The notes below the pieces were generated by a model. That model had not been told where the DNA came from. It saw only the letters and a program-made list of their open reading frames with translations, and did no database searches. 33,129 nucleotides of DNA, taken from Prevotella sp. GTDB taxonomy: Bacteria > Bacteroidota > Bacteroidia > Bacteroidales > Bacteroidaceae. The translations under genes and the position numbers were made by a program. The stretch covers positions 1-33,129 of the forward strand of contig JAGAAJ010000051.1 of the NCBI GenBank assembly GCA_017615355.1, given 5' to 3'. Positions 14,371-21,134 of the stretch are shown here, piece by piece. The stretch's first letter is position 1. Each line of letters opens with the position of its first letter.

Positions 14371-16713
14371 TTATTTCTTTTTCATCGCATCGCGCCAGGT
14401 GCCCTTTACAAATACGGGTGGAGCCGTGCGCACCACGGATTCCTGCCTCTTGTCTTTGCTGCGTGCACCAGCATAAGACATTTCATTGATGAACTGCTGA
14501 CGGCCAGCAGCATCGAACTGCACGAAGGTTTCATAGTCGTAAACCCAACCGTCTCCCTCCGATTCCTTCATTACCCGCTTATAGATTTCCTCACGGCTTG
14601 GAGCATTGAAGGGGGAATCATTATAGCGCATCATACTATTATATGTGGGACGATAGGCACCATACTGATAGAGGTAGCTGCCTTCATAGACGCCAATCTG
14701 CTCATCAGCGTAACGAGGATCGTTAATAAACCGTGCCCACTTCACTTCTGTCGGATTAGAACGCCAATCGACGTTAGCTCCCTGACCGTATGCTGTCCAG
14801 AGCAAATCCATATAGTTCTTATTGTCCTCTGATAACGATTCTTTCTCATAACCATGCTCAACATATTCATCCAACAATCTACCAATCCCATGGCCTCCAC
14901 CCTCATGGTTGATAACGTTGTCTGTTATACCTTCCATATCTAATGCCACATAGGAATAATCATCAAACATCATGCAATAGCTTCGCCCACCACTATTACT
15001 GTTGTAAATCACATTGACTCGCATTGGGCGACCTTCTATCAGATTAGGAACTTTCGAGGCATATTCAAAAGCCTTAGCAGGGTCTTCGTCAATGGCATGT
15101 TTGGCAAGACGTCCATAAAACTCAGCATTAGGTGAAACGGCCTTGACTGCGTAGACGTTAAAACGGTTTCGTAGTGAAGAATATGGTTCATAGACAAAGA
15201 ATTGTTCCATGGCATCCATCATCCGTATGTCGTATGTACCTTCTTCAATATCTTTGTCTGTAAATCCTTCACCAACAAAAACAAGATCAACCCCTTGGCC
15301 GACCGTTGCCGTTTGGAGTGTAGTCACTTCTCCATCACGAGAGTAATCAGTAGAGGTGTAAATTTCAACGGAACCTAATTTTTCCTCTAAATAGGGATAT
15401 AGTTTTTCATACCCATCCATTAGACTATTTATTACGATTGTACCATCTTGGTCAACCAAAAACCACTGAGGCGTTCCTCCCCAACTGAAAATGTCTCGTC
15501 CTTCGCCAGTTCCTCTCCATCCCGATTCATTGTTTAATATGTTATTCCATGGAATAACATGATCCTTCATATAATCTGCCAATCCATCATCTTCACCACT
15601 TAGATCATAATGAATACCTATTATCTCAAACCCGTTGTCTTTATAGGCGTTATAAACAGGAACCATAGTTTTATTCAATTCTTCAGAAGCCGAGCACCAT
15701 AGCCCCCACTTATAGAGCAAGGTAAAATTGTGTTTCTTATACTCTTCCTTCAGGTCTATTGTATTTCCATTGAGATCCTTCGCTGTAAAGTTTGGAGCTG
15801 GAATCTTCAAATCTGAGAGGTCGAGTCCTTCGCCACGTTGTGATATCAAGAAGGATGGCCAACAATCACAGAAATGGGGATGATTGACTATTCTTTCTGG
15901 GATTTTACCCGTAAAAAAGTTCTCATTAAGATTAAAGTTACTACCAGGAAGCTTGTTCATCAATTCACAGATAAAATCCTCTGGGAGTTGACCTTCAAAT
16001 TGATTGGAGTTGATGTTAAAAATCCAAAGGTTTGGTAATTGGGCAATTGACATAGGAAGAGTTCCTGATAATTGGTTTTCACCAAGATGCAAAAATTTTA
16101 ATGAGTAGTTATTCCCAAGAAAATCAGGAATATTACCATTTAGCTTAAAACCGACTATTTCCAAATATTCGAGTTGTCCCATTTTCGACAAACATTCAGG
16201 CAAAGAGCCTACTGAAGAGTTCAATTGACAATCCCAGTCAATAAGACTTAATGCCGATACCCATGGGGTTGGTTCTATTGCATACGAATTGTTATAATTG
16301 ACACCATACCACTCATTAATTGGTTTGTCAGAGCACCAGTTGTCATTATGTGGCCAATTATCTCCGTCCAGTGAGTGATAAAACTCCATCAATGCTTTGT
16401 GAGATTCTAACTCGTCATATTCAAAACTTCGGAAATCAAAGTTTTCAACGTTGGCAATTGAAAACTTTTCTTTCAGCTCAAATTCATGACCTGATGAACC
16501 TTCTTTTTCAAACCAGTCATTAAACGACCATACAACCTGCCCATCCTTTATAACAGGTTTAAATGGTTTGTTTTCCCTGATTACATACTGGATACTATCA
16601 CCCGTTGTCCGCTTGATACTGACATGCTGGCCATAATAACTCTTTTGTTGCGCCCATCCTACAAAAGGAAGTAATGCTAAGAGTAGCACAAAAAACGCTC
16701 TTCTTTTTATCAT
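14371..16713 (-). CDS. LRR, redoxin-like and M64-type metalloprotease fusion
   Basis: 780 residues. Signal peptide MIKRRAFFVLLLALLPFVGWAQ. Residues about 100-280 contain plant-type LRRs (LKFLHLGENQLSGTLP). Residues about 305-447 form a thioredoxin/AhpC-like domain (APNFTAKDLNGNTIDL ... GTPQWFLVDQDGTIV) in which the usual WCxxC is WCSAS, leaving one Cys (Cys340). Residues about 465-745 match the M64 IgA-peptidase family: VDLVFVGEGFT opens it, and NHEGGGHGIGRLLDEY (602-617) is the zinc site. There the two His are separated by E plus three residues (HEGGGH, 603-608), not the textbook HExxH; His608, Gly611 and Asp615 keep the HxxGxxxD spacing. It is the first gene of the operon and has no sorting tail or dockerin. 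Confidence 0.8.
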   Translation of the reverse strand: MIKRRAFFVLLLALLPFVGWAQQKSYYGQHVSIKRTTGDSIQYVIRENKPFKPVIKDGQVVWSFNDWFEKEGSSGHEFELKEKFSIANVENFDFRSFEYDELESHKALMEFYHSLDGDNWPHNDNWCSDKPINEWYGVNYNNSYAIEPTPWVSALSLIDWDCQLNSSVGSLPECLSKMGQLEYLEIVGFKLNGNIPDFLGNNYSLKFLHLGENQLSGTLPMSIAQLPNLWIFNINSNQFEGQLPEDFICELMNKLPGSNFNLNENFFTGKIPERIVNHPHFCDCWPSFLISQRGEGLDLSDLKIPAPNFTAKDLNGNTIDLKEEYKKHNFTLLYKWGLWCSASEELNKTMVPVYNAYKDNGFEIIGIHYDLSGEDDGLADYMKDHVIPWNNILNNESGWRGTGEGRDIFSWGGTPQWFLVDQDGTIVINSLMDGYEKLYPYLEEKLGSVEIYTSTDYSRDGEVTTLQTATVGQGVDLVFVGEGFTDKDIEEGTYDIRMMDAMEQFFVYEPYSSLRNRFNVYAVKAVSPNAEFYGRLAKHAIDEDPAKAFEYASKVPNLIEGRPMRVNVIYNSNSGGRSYCMMFDDYSYVALDMEGITDNVINHEGGGHGIGRLLDEYVEHGYEKESLSEDNKNYMDLLWTAYGQGANVDWRSNPTEVKWARFINDPRYADEQIGVYEGSYLYQYGAYRPTYNSMMRYNDSPFNAPSREEIYKRVMKESEGDGWVYDYETFVQFDAAGRQQFINEMSYAGARSKDKRQESVVRTAPPVFVKGTWRDAMKKK

Positions 16714-16810
16714 AGTTATTTATTCTTTTATAGTTATTGTTCCGTTTTCTTATTGATAGATTTGAAAAGCCTGTCTTAGGTTCAAATACATAAATGTTGC
16801 TATGTTGGTG

Positions 16811-16842
16811 CAAAAATAGGAATAATAACTGAAAATGCCAAA
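16811..16842 (-). promoter_or_regulatory. promoter of the five-gene protease/dockerin operon
   Basis: On the minus strand, TTTG (16839-16842), a 20-bp spacer and TATTTTTG (16811-16818) match the Bacteroidetes consensus. It leaves a leader of about 90 nt before the ATG at 16713. No other good promoter was seen in the short gaps further down the operon. Confidence 0.7.
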
Positions 16843-16900
16843 TTTTTGCCGAAGAAAAAAGACATCAGGGACAGGCACTGTCATAAGAAAGGGGCAAAAG

Positions 16901-16927
16901 GATGAGTCCGCAAAACGCGGACTCATC
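16901..16927. other. 11-bp perfect hairpin
   Basis: GATGAGTCCGC and GCGGACTCATC are exact inverted copies around a 5-nt loop. No T-run follows on the plus strand; on the minus strand a CTTTTGCCCCTTTC stretch follows. It lies between the tRNA terminator and the operon promoter and could be a back-up terminator or a binding site. Confidence 0.5.
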
Positions 16928-16947
16928 AATGTGAGGTTAGAAATCAC

Positions 16948-16980
16948 AAAAAAAAGAGTCCAGGATTTTCCCTGAACTCT
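16948..16980 (-). terminator. rho-independent terminator of the tRNA gene
   Basis: On the minus strand AGAGTTCAGG and CCTGGACTCT form a stem with one mismatch, followed by a run of eight T. It begins 2 nt after the tRNA 3' end. Confidence 0.85.
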
Positions 16981-16982
16981 TG

Positions 16983-17056
16983 TGGGCCATGTAGGGCTTG
17001 AACCTACGACCTCCAGATTATGAGTCTGTTGCTCTAACCAACTGAGCTAAAAGCCC
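16983..17056 (-). tRNA. tRNA-Met (CAU), possibly tRNA-Ile2
   Basis: A 74-nt cloverleaf on the minus strand: D stem GCTC/GAGC, anticodon loop CTCATAA with anticodon CAU, T arm GTAGG-TTCAAGC-CCTAC, acceptor GGGCTTT with ATGGCCC and discriminator A. The CCA end is not encoded. One acceptor pair is U-U and the top of the anticodon stem is A-G. It is most likely elongator Met; CAU is also the gene sequence of lysidine-modified tRNA-Ile2, and I cannot separate the two by eye. It is flanked by its own promoter and terminator. Confidence 0.88.
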
Positions 17057-17106
17057 GAACCTGCCGAAAGGCGGTGCGACATCCCCACGAGGGGCGAATC
17101 ACGGCG

Positions 17107-17138
17107 CAAAGGTACGACGATTTCCGCAAATATCCAAA
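17107..17138 (-). promoter_or_regulatory. promoter of the tRNA gene
   Basis: Minus strand TTTG (17135-17138), 20-bp spacer, TACCTTTG (17107-17114). The leader between promoter and tRNA contains two small hairpins (CCCCTCGTGGGG and GCCTTTCGGC), typical of a processed precursor. Confidence 0.7.
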
Positions 17139-17262
17139 TTTTTCAGGCGAAAATTAAAAAAAGCAAGATAAAGGGAAATGTATTCGCCCGCTTATTTGTA
17201 CCTTTGGCTAGCACCGAAGGTACGCTCGCTCGGAACAGAAAAGAAAAAACAGGCTTTTTTCT

Positions 17263-17293
17263 TTTGCTTTTCTCTCGCTTATTTGTACCTTTG
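17263..17293 (+). promoter_or_regulatory. promoter of ribF
   Basis: TTTG (17263-17266), 19-bp spacer, TACCTTTG (17286-17293). The start codon follows at 17302, giving a very short or nearly absent leader. An 18-bp copy of the box region (CGCTTATTTGTACCTTTG) occurs about 88 bp upstream without a matching -33 element, within a GTACCTT..AAGGTAC inverted repeat (about 17198-17223). Confidence 0.65.
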
Positions 17294-17301
17294 CAGCCTG
17301 A

Positions 17302-18330
17302 ATGAAAGTCATTTCCCTGACAGATGAGACGCGCCTGAAAGGCAGCTATGCCGCCACCATCGGATTCTTCGACGGTGTGCATCGCGGCCATTGCTATGTG
17401 CTGGAGCAGCTCTGCCAACAGGCTAAGGAGCACGGCTGGCCCTCGATGGCTATTACCTTCGACCGCCATCCGCGACAGGTGGTGGACACGGCGTGGCACC
17501 CCTTGCTGCTGACGACGCTGGACGAGAAGGTGGAGCTGCTGCGGCAGACGGGCATCGACCTGCTGGTGGTGCTGCCCTTCGACGAGGCGATGGCCCGGTT
17601 GACGGCCCATGACTTCATGCAGCAGGTGCTGAAGGAGCGGCTGGGCGTAAGCCTGCTGCTGACGGGCTATGACAACCGTTTCGGACATCGCACACCTGAC
17701 ACGCATGAGGGCTTCAGCGACTATGTGCGCTATGGCCAGGAGATGGGCATCGAGGTGGTGTGCGGCGAAGGACTGCAAGTCCCACCTTTCCTCTCTCCTC
17801 TTACCTCTTACCTCTCACCTCACACCTCTCATATCAGCTCTTCGCTGATACGCCGGCTGATTAGCGAGGGACGTGTAGACGAGGCGGCACAATGTCTGGG
17901 ACGGCCCTACAACCTCTGTGGCATAGTGGAGCACGGCTTCGAACAGGGCAGGAAGATGGGCTTTCCTACGGCCAATATGAAGGTGGACAGTTGCAGGCTC
18001 GTGCCTGCCGACGGCGTCTATGCCGTGAGCGTACACCCACCCCTGACCCCTCCCGTGCGGGAGGGGAGGTTGGACGCCTCGCCATCTATCTTCTCACCTT
18101 CCACCTTTACAGGCATTACAAACATCGGGATGCGGCCTACCTTCGACGGTCACCAGCGAAGCATAGAGACGCATATCCTCGACTTCGAGGGTGACCTCTA
18201 CGGACAGCGCATCGAGATTGCCTTTGTGGCACGTCTGCGCGACGAAAAACACTTCGACTCGGCTGAGGAGCTGGCACAGCAGATGGCTCGAGATGCCGAG
18301 GAGGCGAAGAAAACGAAAACGAAAAAATGA
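17302..18330 (+). CDS. ribF: bifunctional riboflavin kinase/FAD synthetase
   Basis: 342 residues. The N-terminal FAD synthetase (nucleotidyltransferase) domain has TIGFFDGVHRGH, ITFDRHPRQV and the SSSLIRRLISEG segment. The C-terminal riboflavin kinase domain has GRKMGFPTANM, DGVYAVSV, TGITNIGMRPTF and ETHILDFEGDLYG. The enzyme makes FMN and then FAD from riboflavin in the cytosol. Two loops are enlarged by DNA repeats: residues around 162-180 (VPPFLSPLTSYLSPHTSHIS) come from ACCTCTT-type tandem repeats, and HPPLTPPVREGR ... SPSTF, between kinase strands, from a GC-rich hairpin plus another short repeat. The frame is intact, so it is probably functional. The stop overlaps the next ATG (ATGA), implying coupling to the CPBP protease gene. 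Confidence 0.95.
   Translation: MKVISLTDETRLKGSYAATIGFFDGVHRGHCYVLEQLCQQAKEHGWPSMAITFDRHPRQVVDTAWHPLLLTTLDEKVELLRQTGIDLLVVLPFDEAMARLTAHDFMQQVLKERLGVSLLLTGYDNRFGHRTPDTHEGFSDYVRYGQEMGIEVVCGEGLQVPPFLSPLTSYLSPHTSHISSSLIRRLISEGRVDEAAQCLGRPYNLCGIVEHGFEQGRKMGFPTANMKVDSCRLVPADGVYAVSVHPPLTPPVREGRLDASPSIFSPSTFTGITNIGMRPTFDGHQRSIETHILDFEGDLYGQRIEIAFVARLRDEKHFDSAEELAQQMARDAEEAKKTKTKK
17784..17830 (+). repeat. ACCTCTT/ACCTCAC short tandem repeats inside ribF
   Basis: Irregular 7-8 nt units (TTACCTCTTACCTCTCACC, then TCACACCTCTC) in coding sequence. The same string, reversed, fills the intergenic gap at 22861-22904, and related units occur in ribF at 18091-18109 and nrdD at 32501-32528. Confidence 0.7.
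18047..18066 (+). repeat. GC-rich hairpin repeat inside ribF
   Basis: CCCCTCCCG and CGGGAGGGG are exact inverted copies with a 2-nt loop, within the sequence for the extra kinase-domain loop. The element is related to the inverted repeat at 2776-2877. Confidence 0.7.
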
Positions 18331-19127
18331 AGAAGGCACTACTTTATATCTTTGCATTTCTGGCTACGCAGTTTGTGGCCTCGTTCCTGGTCATCGGAGC
18401 CTACATGCTCTTTACCGGAGGCAGCCCTGAAGACTCGATGCCAACGCTATGGGATGTCATCACAATGGTGGTATTCTCGCTGTTTGTCACCATCGTATTC
18501 TTGACGCAGGGATGGTTTAAGGCTTCGCGCAGCTATCTGCTGAGCCACCCGTGGAGTGTGCTGTTCTGGAGTGGGATAGCGGCCTTGGGTGCCATCGTGC
18601 CGTCGCTGGTACTGCAAGGGCTATTGCCTGAGTGGACGGGATGGGCAAAGGAGATAGCAGACGAAACTGAGAAACAGATGAGCGACCTCATGCTTGAGCC
18701 AGGCGGCTATATGGTGATAGCGCTGCTGCCACCGCTGGTAGAGGAAATGGTGTTCAGAGGCTGTGTGCTGAAGAGCCTGCTGGAATGGAAGCCTGAGAAG
18801 AAATGGCTGATGATAGCGCTGTCGGCTCTTATCTTCTCGCTGGTGCACATGAATCCTGGACAGATGCCCCACACGTTCCTTATCGGTCTGCTATTAGGAT
18901 GGATGTACATGCGCACGCGTAGCATCGTGCCTGGCGTGGTCTATCACTGGGTGAACAACTCAGCAGCCTACGTGATGTTCCACGTCTACCACAACCCGCA
19001 GACGCTGCAGGACATCATCGGCCCAGGCAATGCACGACTGGGCATGGCCCTGCTCTTCTCACTATGCATTCTCATCCCTGCGCTGATTCAATTGAACCAG
19101 CGGATGAAACAAATACCTGAGAATTAA
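18327..19127 (+). CDS. CPBP family intramembrane metalloprotease
   Basis: 266 residues with about seven to eight hydrophobic helices. The conserved CPBP (Abi/CAAX protease and bacteriocin-processing) motifs are present: EEMVFRG (Glu139, Glu140, Arg144), HMNPGQMPHTFLIGLLLG (His174) and VYHWVNNS (His207, Asn210). These residues bind the metal and catalyse cleavage within the membrane. Bacterial members act in bacteriocin self-immunity, peptide processing or unknown housekeeping tasks; nothing nearby suggests a bacteriocin. The ATG overlaps the ribF stop, so the two are co-translated. Confidence 0.9.
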   Translation: MKKALLYIFAFLATQFVASFLVIGAYMLFTGGSPEDSMPTLWDVITMVVFSLFVTIVFLTQGWFKASRSYLLSHPWSVLFWSGIAALGAIVPSLVLQGLLPEWTGWAKEIADETEKQMSDLMLEPGGYMVIALLPPLVEEMVFRGCVLKSLLEWKPEKKWLMIALSALIFSLVHMNPGQMPHTFLIGLLLGWMYMRTRSIVPGVVYHWVNNSAAYVMFHVYHNPQTLQDIIGPGNARLGMALLFSLCILIPALIQLNQRMKQIPEN

Positions 19128-19178
19128 GGCAAGGCCCTATTCCGGCTGATGATGTCGAAGGGTTAGACGGAGACGTCC

Positions 19179-19340
19179 TTAATCCTCCTGATGGAAGTCG
19201 TCCTTGGTGACGCCGCAGACGGGGCATACCCAGTCCTCGGGGATGTCTTCAAATGCTGTACCAGCAGCGATGCCGCTATCAGGATCACCTACTTCAGGAT
19301 CATAGACGTATCCGCATACGTCGCATACATACTTCTTCAT
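19179..19340 (-). CDS. rubredoxin
   Basis: 53 residues, [19 protein letters not shown]..., the usual rubredoxin size. The four iron ligands are in CDVC (Cys6, Cys9) and CPVC (Cys39, Cys42), with the expected [16 protein letters not shown] and TKDDF segments. It carries single electrons in the cytosol, in anaerobes typically to oxygen- or peroxide-detoxifying proteins such as rubrerythrin. Its ATG overlaps the stop of the glycosyltransferase gene (ATGA), so it is translated from the same message. The gene is short and easily missed. Confidence 0.95.
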   Translation of the reverse strand: MKKYVCDVCGYVYDPEVGDPDSGIAAGTAFEDIPEDWVCPVCGVTKDDFHQED

Positions 19341-20407
19341 AGTTGTTGGGTGTTTAGTGTTAATTGTTGAGCGATTTTGTCAACGATGGTTTCAGGTGTG
19401 ATGCCGTGCAGACAGGCATAGTCGCCACGTTTGCAGGGTTTCTGTCCGTAGATGCTGCACGGACGGCAGTCGAGGTCGAGGCCGATGGCGTTGTCCTCCC
19501 GCTGCTTCCAGCCCAAGAAGCCTGCATAGGGATGCGTAGCACCCCAGACGGAGACAACGGGCGTGGCGGTGAGCGAGGCCATGTGCATATTGGCGGAGTC
19601 CATCGACAGCATCACATCGAGGTGGCTCATCAGAATGAGCTCCTGATGCATGGTTTCCAACAGGTTGCCCACATAGACACACTGGGGAAACTGCTGCTGC
19701 CATTGCGGGAAGACCTGCTCCTCCTGATGGCCTCGGCCGAAGAGGAAGAGGCGTGCCTTGGGATAGCGCTGTGTCAGCAAGGCAATGACCTGCTGCATCT
19801 TCTCCATTGGATAAATCTTACCCTGATGGGCGGCGAAAGGTGCAATGCCTATCCATTGCTCCCATGAGCGTTTTGGCCCAATGGCAGCCGGCAGGAGGTT
19901 GAGGTTGCCACCTTCAGGAGGGAAGATGGAGGTGAACGACGGCTGGTCGATGGGGAAGCCAAGACGGCGGAAGACGTTGAGATAGTTCTCAAACGATGTG
20001 GGCAGCTGCTCCACCCGCTTCTTGCTGCTCTTGGCCACGAGATGACGACGCTGGCGACGATGCTTCTCTATGTGCTCCACACGGAAGCGTCCCATATTGA
20101 ATCGCAGGCGCAGGTAGTCGGAGCGCAGCACACTATGCAGGTCGGCGACATGCGTAAACTGCTTCGCCACCAGGCGGCGGTAGAGGCTGTTCAGGCCACG
20201 TACGCCGTGATACTCGCCCTTGAGGTCGGCCTCCATGAAGCTGACGTTTGGCGCCAGGTCTTCAAACAAAGGACGGGCAAAAGGACGGCTGAGCACGGTG
20301 ATACGCACATCGGGGTACTGTATGGCCAGTGAGTAGACCACAGGTACCACCATCGCGACATCGCCGAGGGAAGAAAAGCGGATGACAAGTATATGCTTGC
20401 GTTTCAT
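19337..20407 (-). CDS. glycosyltransferase family 9 (heptosyltransferase-like)
   Basis: 356 residues. The N-terminal [19 protein letters not shown] nucleotide-sugar transferase start, [17 protein letters not shown], and the acceptor/donor motif [25 protein letters not shown] are typical of ADP-heptose:LPS heptosyltransferases (GT9). The protein probably adds a sugar to lipooligosaccharide core at the inner membrane. A cysteine-rich stretch near the C-terminus ([20 protein letters not shown]) is often seen in Bacteroidetes members. It is adjacent to DUF4254, a usual neighbour, and overlaps the rubredoxin gene. Confidence 0.88.
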   Translation of the reverse strand: MKRKHILVIRFSSLGDVAMVVPVVYSLAIQYPDVRITVLSRPFARPLFEDLAPNVSFMEADLKGEYHGVRGLNSLYRRLVAKQFTHVADLHSVLRSDYLRLRFNMGRFRVEHIEKHRRQRRHLVAKSSKKRVEQLPTSFENYLNVFRRLGFPIDQPSFTSIFPPEGGNLNLLPAAIGPKRSWEQWIGIAPFAAHQGKIYPMEKMQQVIALLTQRYPKARLFLFGRGHQEEQVFPQWQQQFPQCVYVGNLLETMHQELILMSHLDVMLSMDSANMHMASLTATPVVSVWGATHPYAGFLGWKQREDNAIGLDLDCRPCSIYGQKPCKRGDYACLHGITPETIVDKIAQQLTLNTQQL

Positions 20408-20415
20408 GTTTTTTT

Positions 20416-20507
20416 GTCGTTTGGTCGTTTAGTCGTTTAGTAAATTAGGAATAAATGACAGCAGAGTATTTTTCCCAAACGACCAAACAACTAATATCCT
20501 AAACGAC
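20416..20507. repeat. 8-bp GTCGTTTA tandem repeats in inverted arrangement
   Basis: Three direct units at 20416-20439 (GTCGTTTG, GTCGTTTA, GTCGTTTA) face three inverted units at 20476-20491 and 20500-20507 (CAAACGAC, CAAACAAC, TAAACGAC). The two halves could pair into a long stem. They fill most of the 107-bp gap between the DUF4254 gene and the GT9 gene, which otherwise holds nothing recognisable. Confidence 0.75.
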
Positions 20508-20514
20508 TATAATA

Positions 20515-21117
20515 TTACTTTTTGTACAGCACAGGATTGGTGGCTGGGTCGTTGTACATCTTCATCTGGCGATAGACCTTCATGTACTTGCGGCCTGCCT
20601 CGATATCCTCAAGCAGTTGGTCGATGGCGGTGGAGAGATCCACCTGCTGCTCCAGCAGCACGCTGAGCTTGGCCTGACACTTGGCACGGTGCTCGTCGGA
20701 GGCATCAGCACGATCCACCTGTTCTTTCATGTGGTAGATCTTCAGGGCCAGGATGCTGAGACGGTCGACAGCCCATGCAGGGCTCTCTGTATTCAGGCGT
20801 GCATCAGGCAGGGGCTTCACCTCGCTGTATGTATGACGGAAATAGGAGTCGATATCCTCCACAAGGTCTGTGCGGTCCTGGTTGGAACGGTCGATGCGGC
20901 GTTTCAAGGCCAGTGCTTCCGTGGGGTCGATGTGAGGGTCGCGGATGATATCCTCATAATGCCATTGCACCGTGTCTATCCAACACTTCAGATAGAGGCG
21001 GAACTCGATGGTTCCACGCTCGTAGGGATTGCGGATAGGCGTGTCAACGTTGTCTGTCAGGTGATAGTCGTTGATGGCCTGGTTGAAAATTTTGTTGGCT
21101 TGTTCAGTAAATGTCAT
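20515..21117 (-). CDS. DUF4254 protein
   Basis: 200 residues, starting at ATG 21117 (MTFTEQANKIFNQAINDYH); an in-frame TTG at 21138 would overlap the upstream stop and is less likely. The protein is helical and charged, with no signal peptide or membrane segment. It looks like the DUF4254 family of Bacteroidetes, which is often beside glycosyltransferases or LPS genes and has no known function. It sits 17 nt after the Na/Pi transporter gene and upstream of GT9, so a cell-envelope role is a positional inference. Confidence 0.75.
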   Translation of the reverse strand: MTFTEQANKIFNQAINDYHLTDNVDTPIRNPYERGTIEFRLYLKCWIDTVQWHYEDIIRDPHIDPTEALALKRRIDRSNQDRTDLVEDIDSYFRHTYSEVKPLPDARLNTESPAWAVDRLSILALKIYHMKEQVDRADASDEHRAKCQAKLSVLLEQQVDLSTAIDQLLEDIEAGRKYMKVYRQMKMYNDPATNPVLYKK

Positions 21118-21134
21118 ATCTTGTAGTTTGATTG

